This document shows, one piece after another, positions 63,642-64,000 of a stretch of DNA of 64,000 nt. Where the stretch lies: the NCBI RefSeq assembly GCF_014266025.1, contig NZ_JACMYC010000002.1:186001-250000 (forward strand), in the 5' to 3' direction. A program made the position numbers and the translations under genes. This DNA is from Nocardioides deserti (lineage in GTDB: Bacteria; Actinomycetota; Actinomycetes; Propionibacteriales; Nocardioidaceae). Numbering within the stretch: position 1 is the first letter of the stretch; every line of letters starts with the position of its first letter. The notes under the pieces were generated by a model that was given only the letters and a program-made list of their open reading frames with translations, ran no database searches and was not told the DNA's origin.

Positions 63642-63671
63642 CTGAGCAGCTGCCGGGCCGCTGGTGGGCCG

Positions 63672-64000
63672 CTACTGGCGCAGCAGCGGCGCGAAGACCG
63701 GGGCTGCCCAGCCGCCGCCGGAGTGCCGCGGGGGCGCCGGCAGCTCGCGACCGCCGTACGCCGCGCCGCCGCGCGCGCCGTCGTACCGCAACCAGGTGCG
63801 CGCCGGTCCCTGCCCGCGGCCGGGCTCCGTCCAGTCGCAGACGCCGTTGGGAAACGCGCGCTGCAGGCGGGCCCACTGGCCGTCGGTGAACGGCAGGCGG
63901 AGGAAGTCGTAGTCGGAGCGACGCAGCGGGCGCAGCCGGCAGGCCAGGTTGTCGTTGGCGCTCGGGCCGCCGGCCTCCTGCCGCGGCGTGGAGAGTCGGG
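63672..64000 (-). CDS. DUF6351 family protein, C-terminal part
   Basis: The gene enters from the right edge; about 109 C-terminal residues are visible, ending LLRQ. The segment DYDFLRLPFTDGQWARLQRA and PNGVCDWTEPGRGQ resembles the end of DUF6351 proteins, large secreted proteins that may be hydrolases. The start and any signal peptide lie outside the window. The stop is 43 bases from the DoxX start, with both genes read leftward. Confidence 0.6.
   Translation of the reverse strand, partial: RLSTPRQEAGGPSANDNLACRLRPLRRSDYDFLRLPFTDGQWARLQRAFPNGVCDWTEPGRGQGPARTWLRYDGARGGAAYGGRELPAPPRHSGGGWAAPVFAPLLRQ

Overview
The window looks like the replication-origin neighbourhood of a very GC-rich actinobacterium. 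GTG starts are common, and most coding strands run outward from the dnaA/rpmH pair. The gene set (DUF3566 beside gyrA, a DLW-39 protein between tRNA-Ile and tRNA-Ala, separate murJ and pseudokinase genes, ino1-padR-ponA-GT87-rpsF-ssb-rpsR-rplI-dnaB) matches the order known from mycobacteria and their relatives. The family-level guess, Nocardioidaceae, is an inference from gene content and was not tested.

1-5.6 kb: a leftward membrane and lipid operon (SURF1-like, DUF3817, patatin, acyltransferase), then a lipoprotein. A 35-bp copy of the 3' end of tRNA-Ala lies directly in front of the lipoprotein gene. The intact tRNA-Ala is 2.2 kb away, and the DNA between them has visibly lower GC and carries only an ECF sigma factor and a membrane-anchored propeller protein, so it reads as an integrated island that has lost its integrase.

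5.6-24.5 kb: the replication core. Leftward run tRNA-Ala, DLW-39, tRNA-Ile, DUF3566, gyrA, gyrB, dciA-like, recF, gnd, dnaN, dnaA, with an ohr/ohrR peroxide pair lodged between dnaN and dnaA. Rightward run rpmH, rnpA, yidD, yidC, jag, rsmG, parA, parB. There are three perfect parS sites and several DnaA-box clusters, one of them far away in front of dnaB.

24.5-38.2 kb: acyltransferase, aminotransferase, a GNAT gene, then the tightly overlapping block DUF6049, murJ, pseudokinase, sigM-like, anti-sigma, followed by trxB and trxA, with pcnA divergent from its head. The block links lipid II export, an envelope-type sigma factor and thiol redox control.

38.2-44.6 kb: less conserved genes. These include two exported or propeller-type proteins, an SRPBCC protein, and a DUF559/AbiEi-like gene bracketed by inverted 83-bp repeats, followed by ino1 and padR.

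44.6-58.9 kb: class A penicillin-binding protein, GT87 transferase, a leftward nfo/femX/alanine-racemase-like set, the ribosomal-ssb operon rpsF-ssb-rpsR-rplI, a secreted Ig-like protein, a MATE transporter, and dnaB behind a 470-bp DnaA-box region.

58.9-64 kb: a repeat-rich, gene-poor stretch with small hypothetical genes, a TetR fragment, a lipoprotein, a secreted hydrolase-fold protein behind a perfect operator-like palindrome, DoxX, and the end of a DUF6351 gene. Across the window at least 13 genes have a TANNNT box 6-8 nt before the start codon, the layout expected for leaderless mRNAs.
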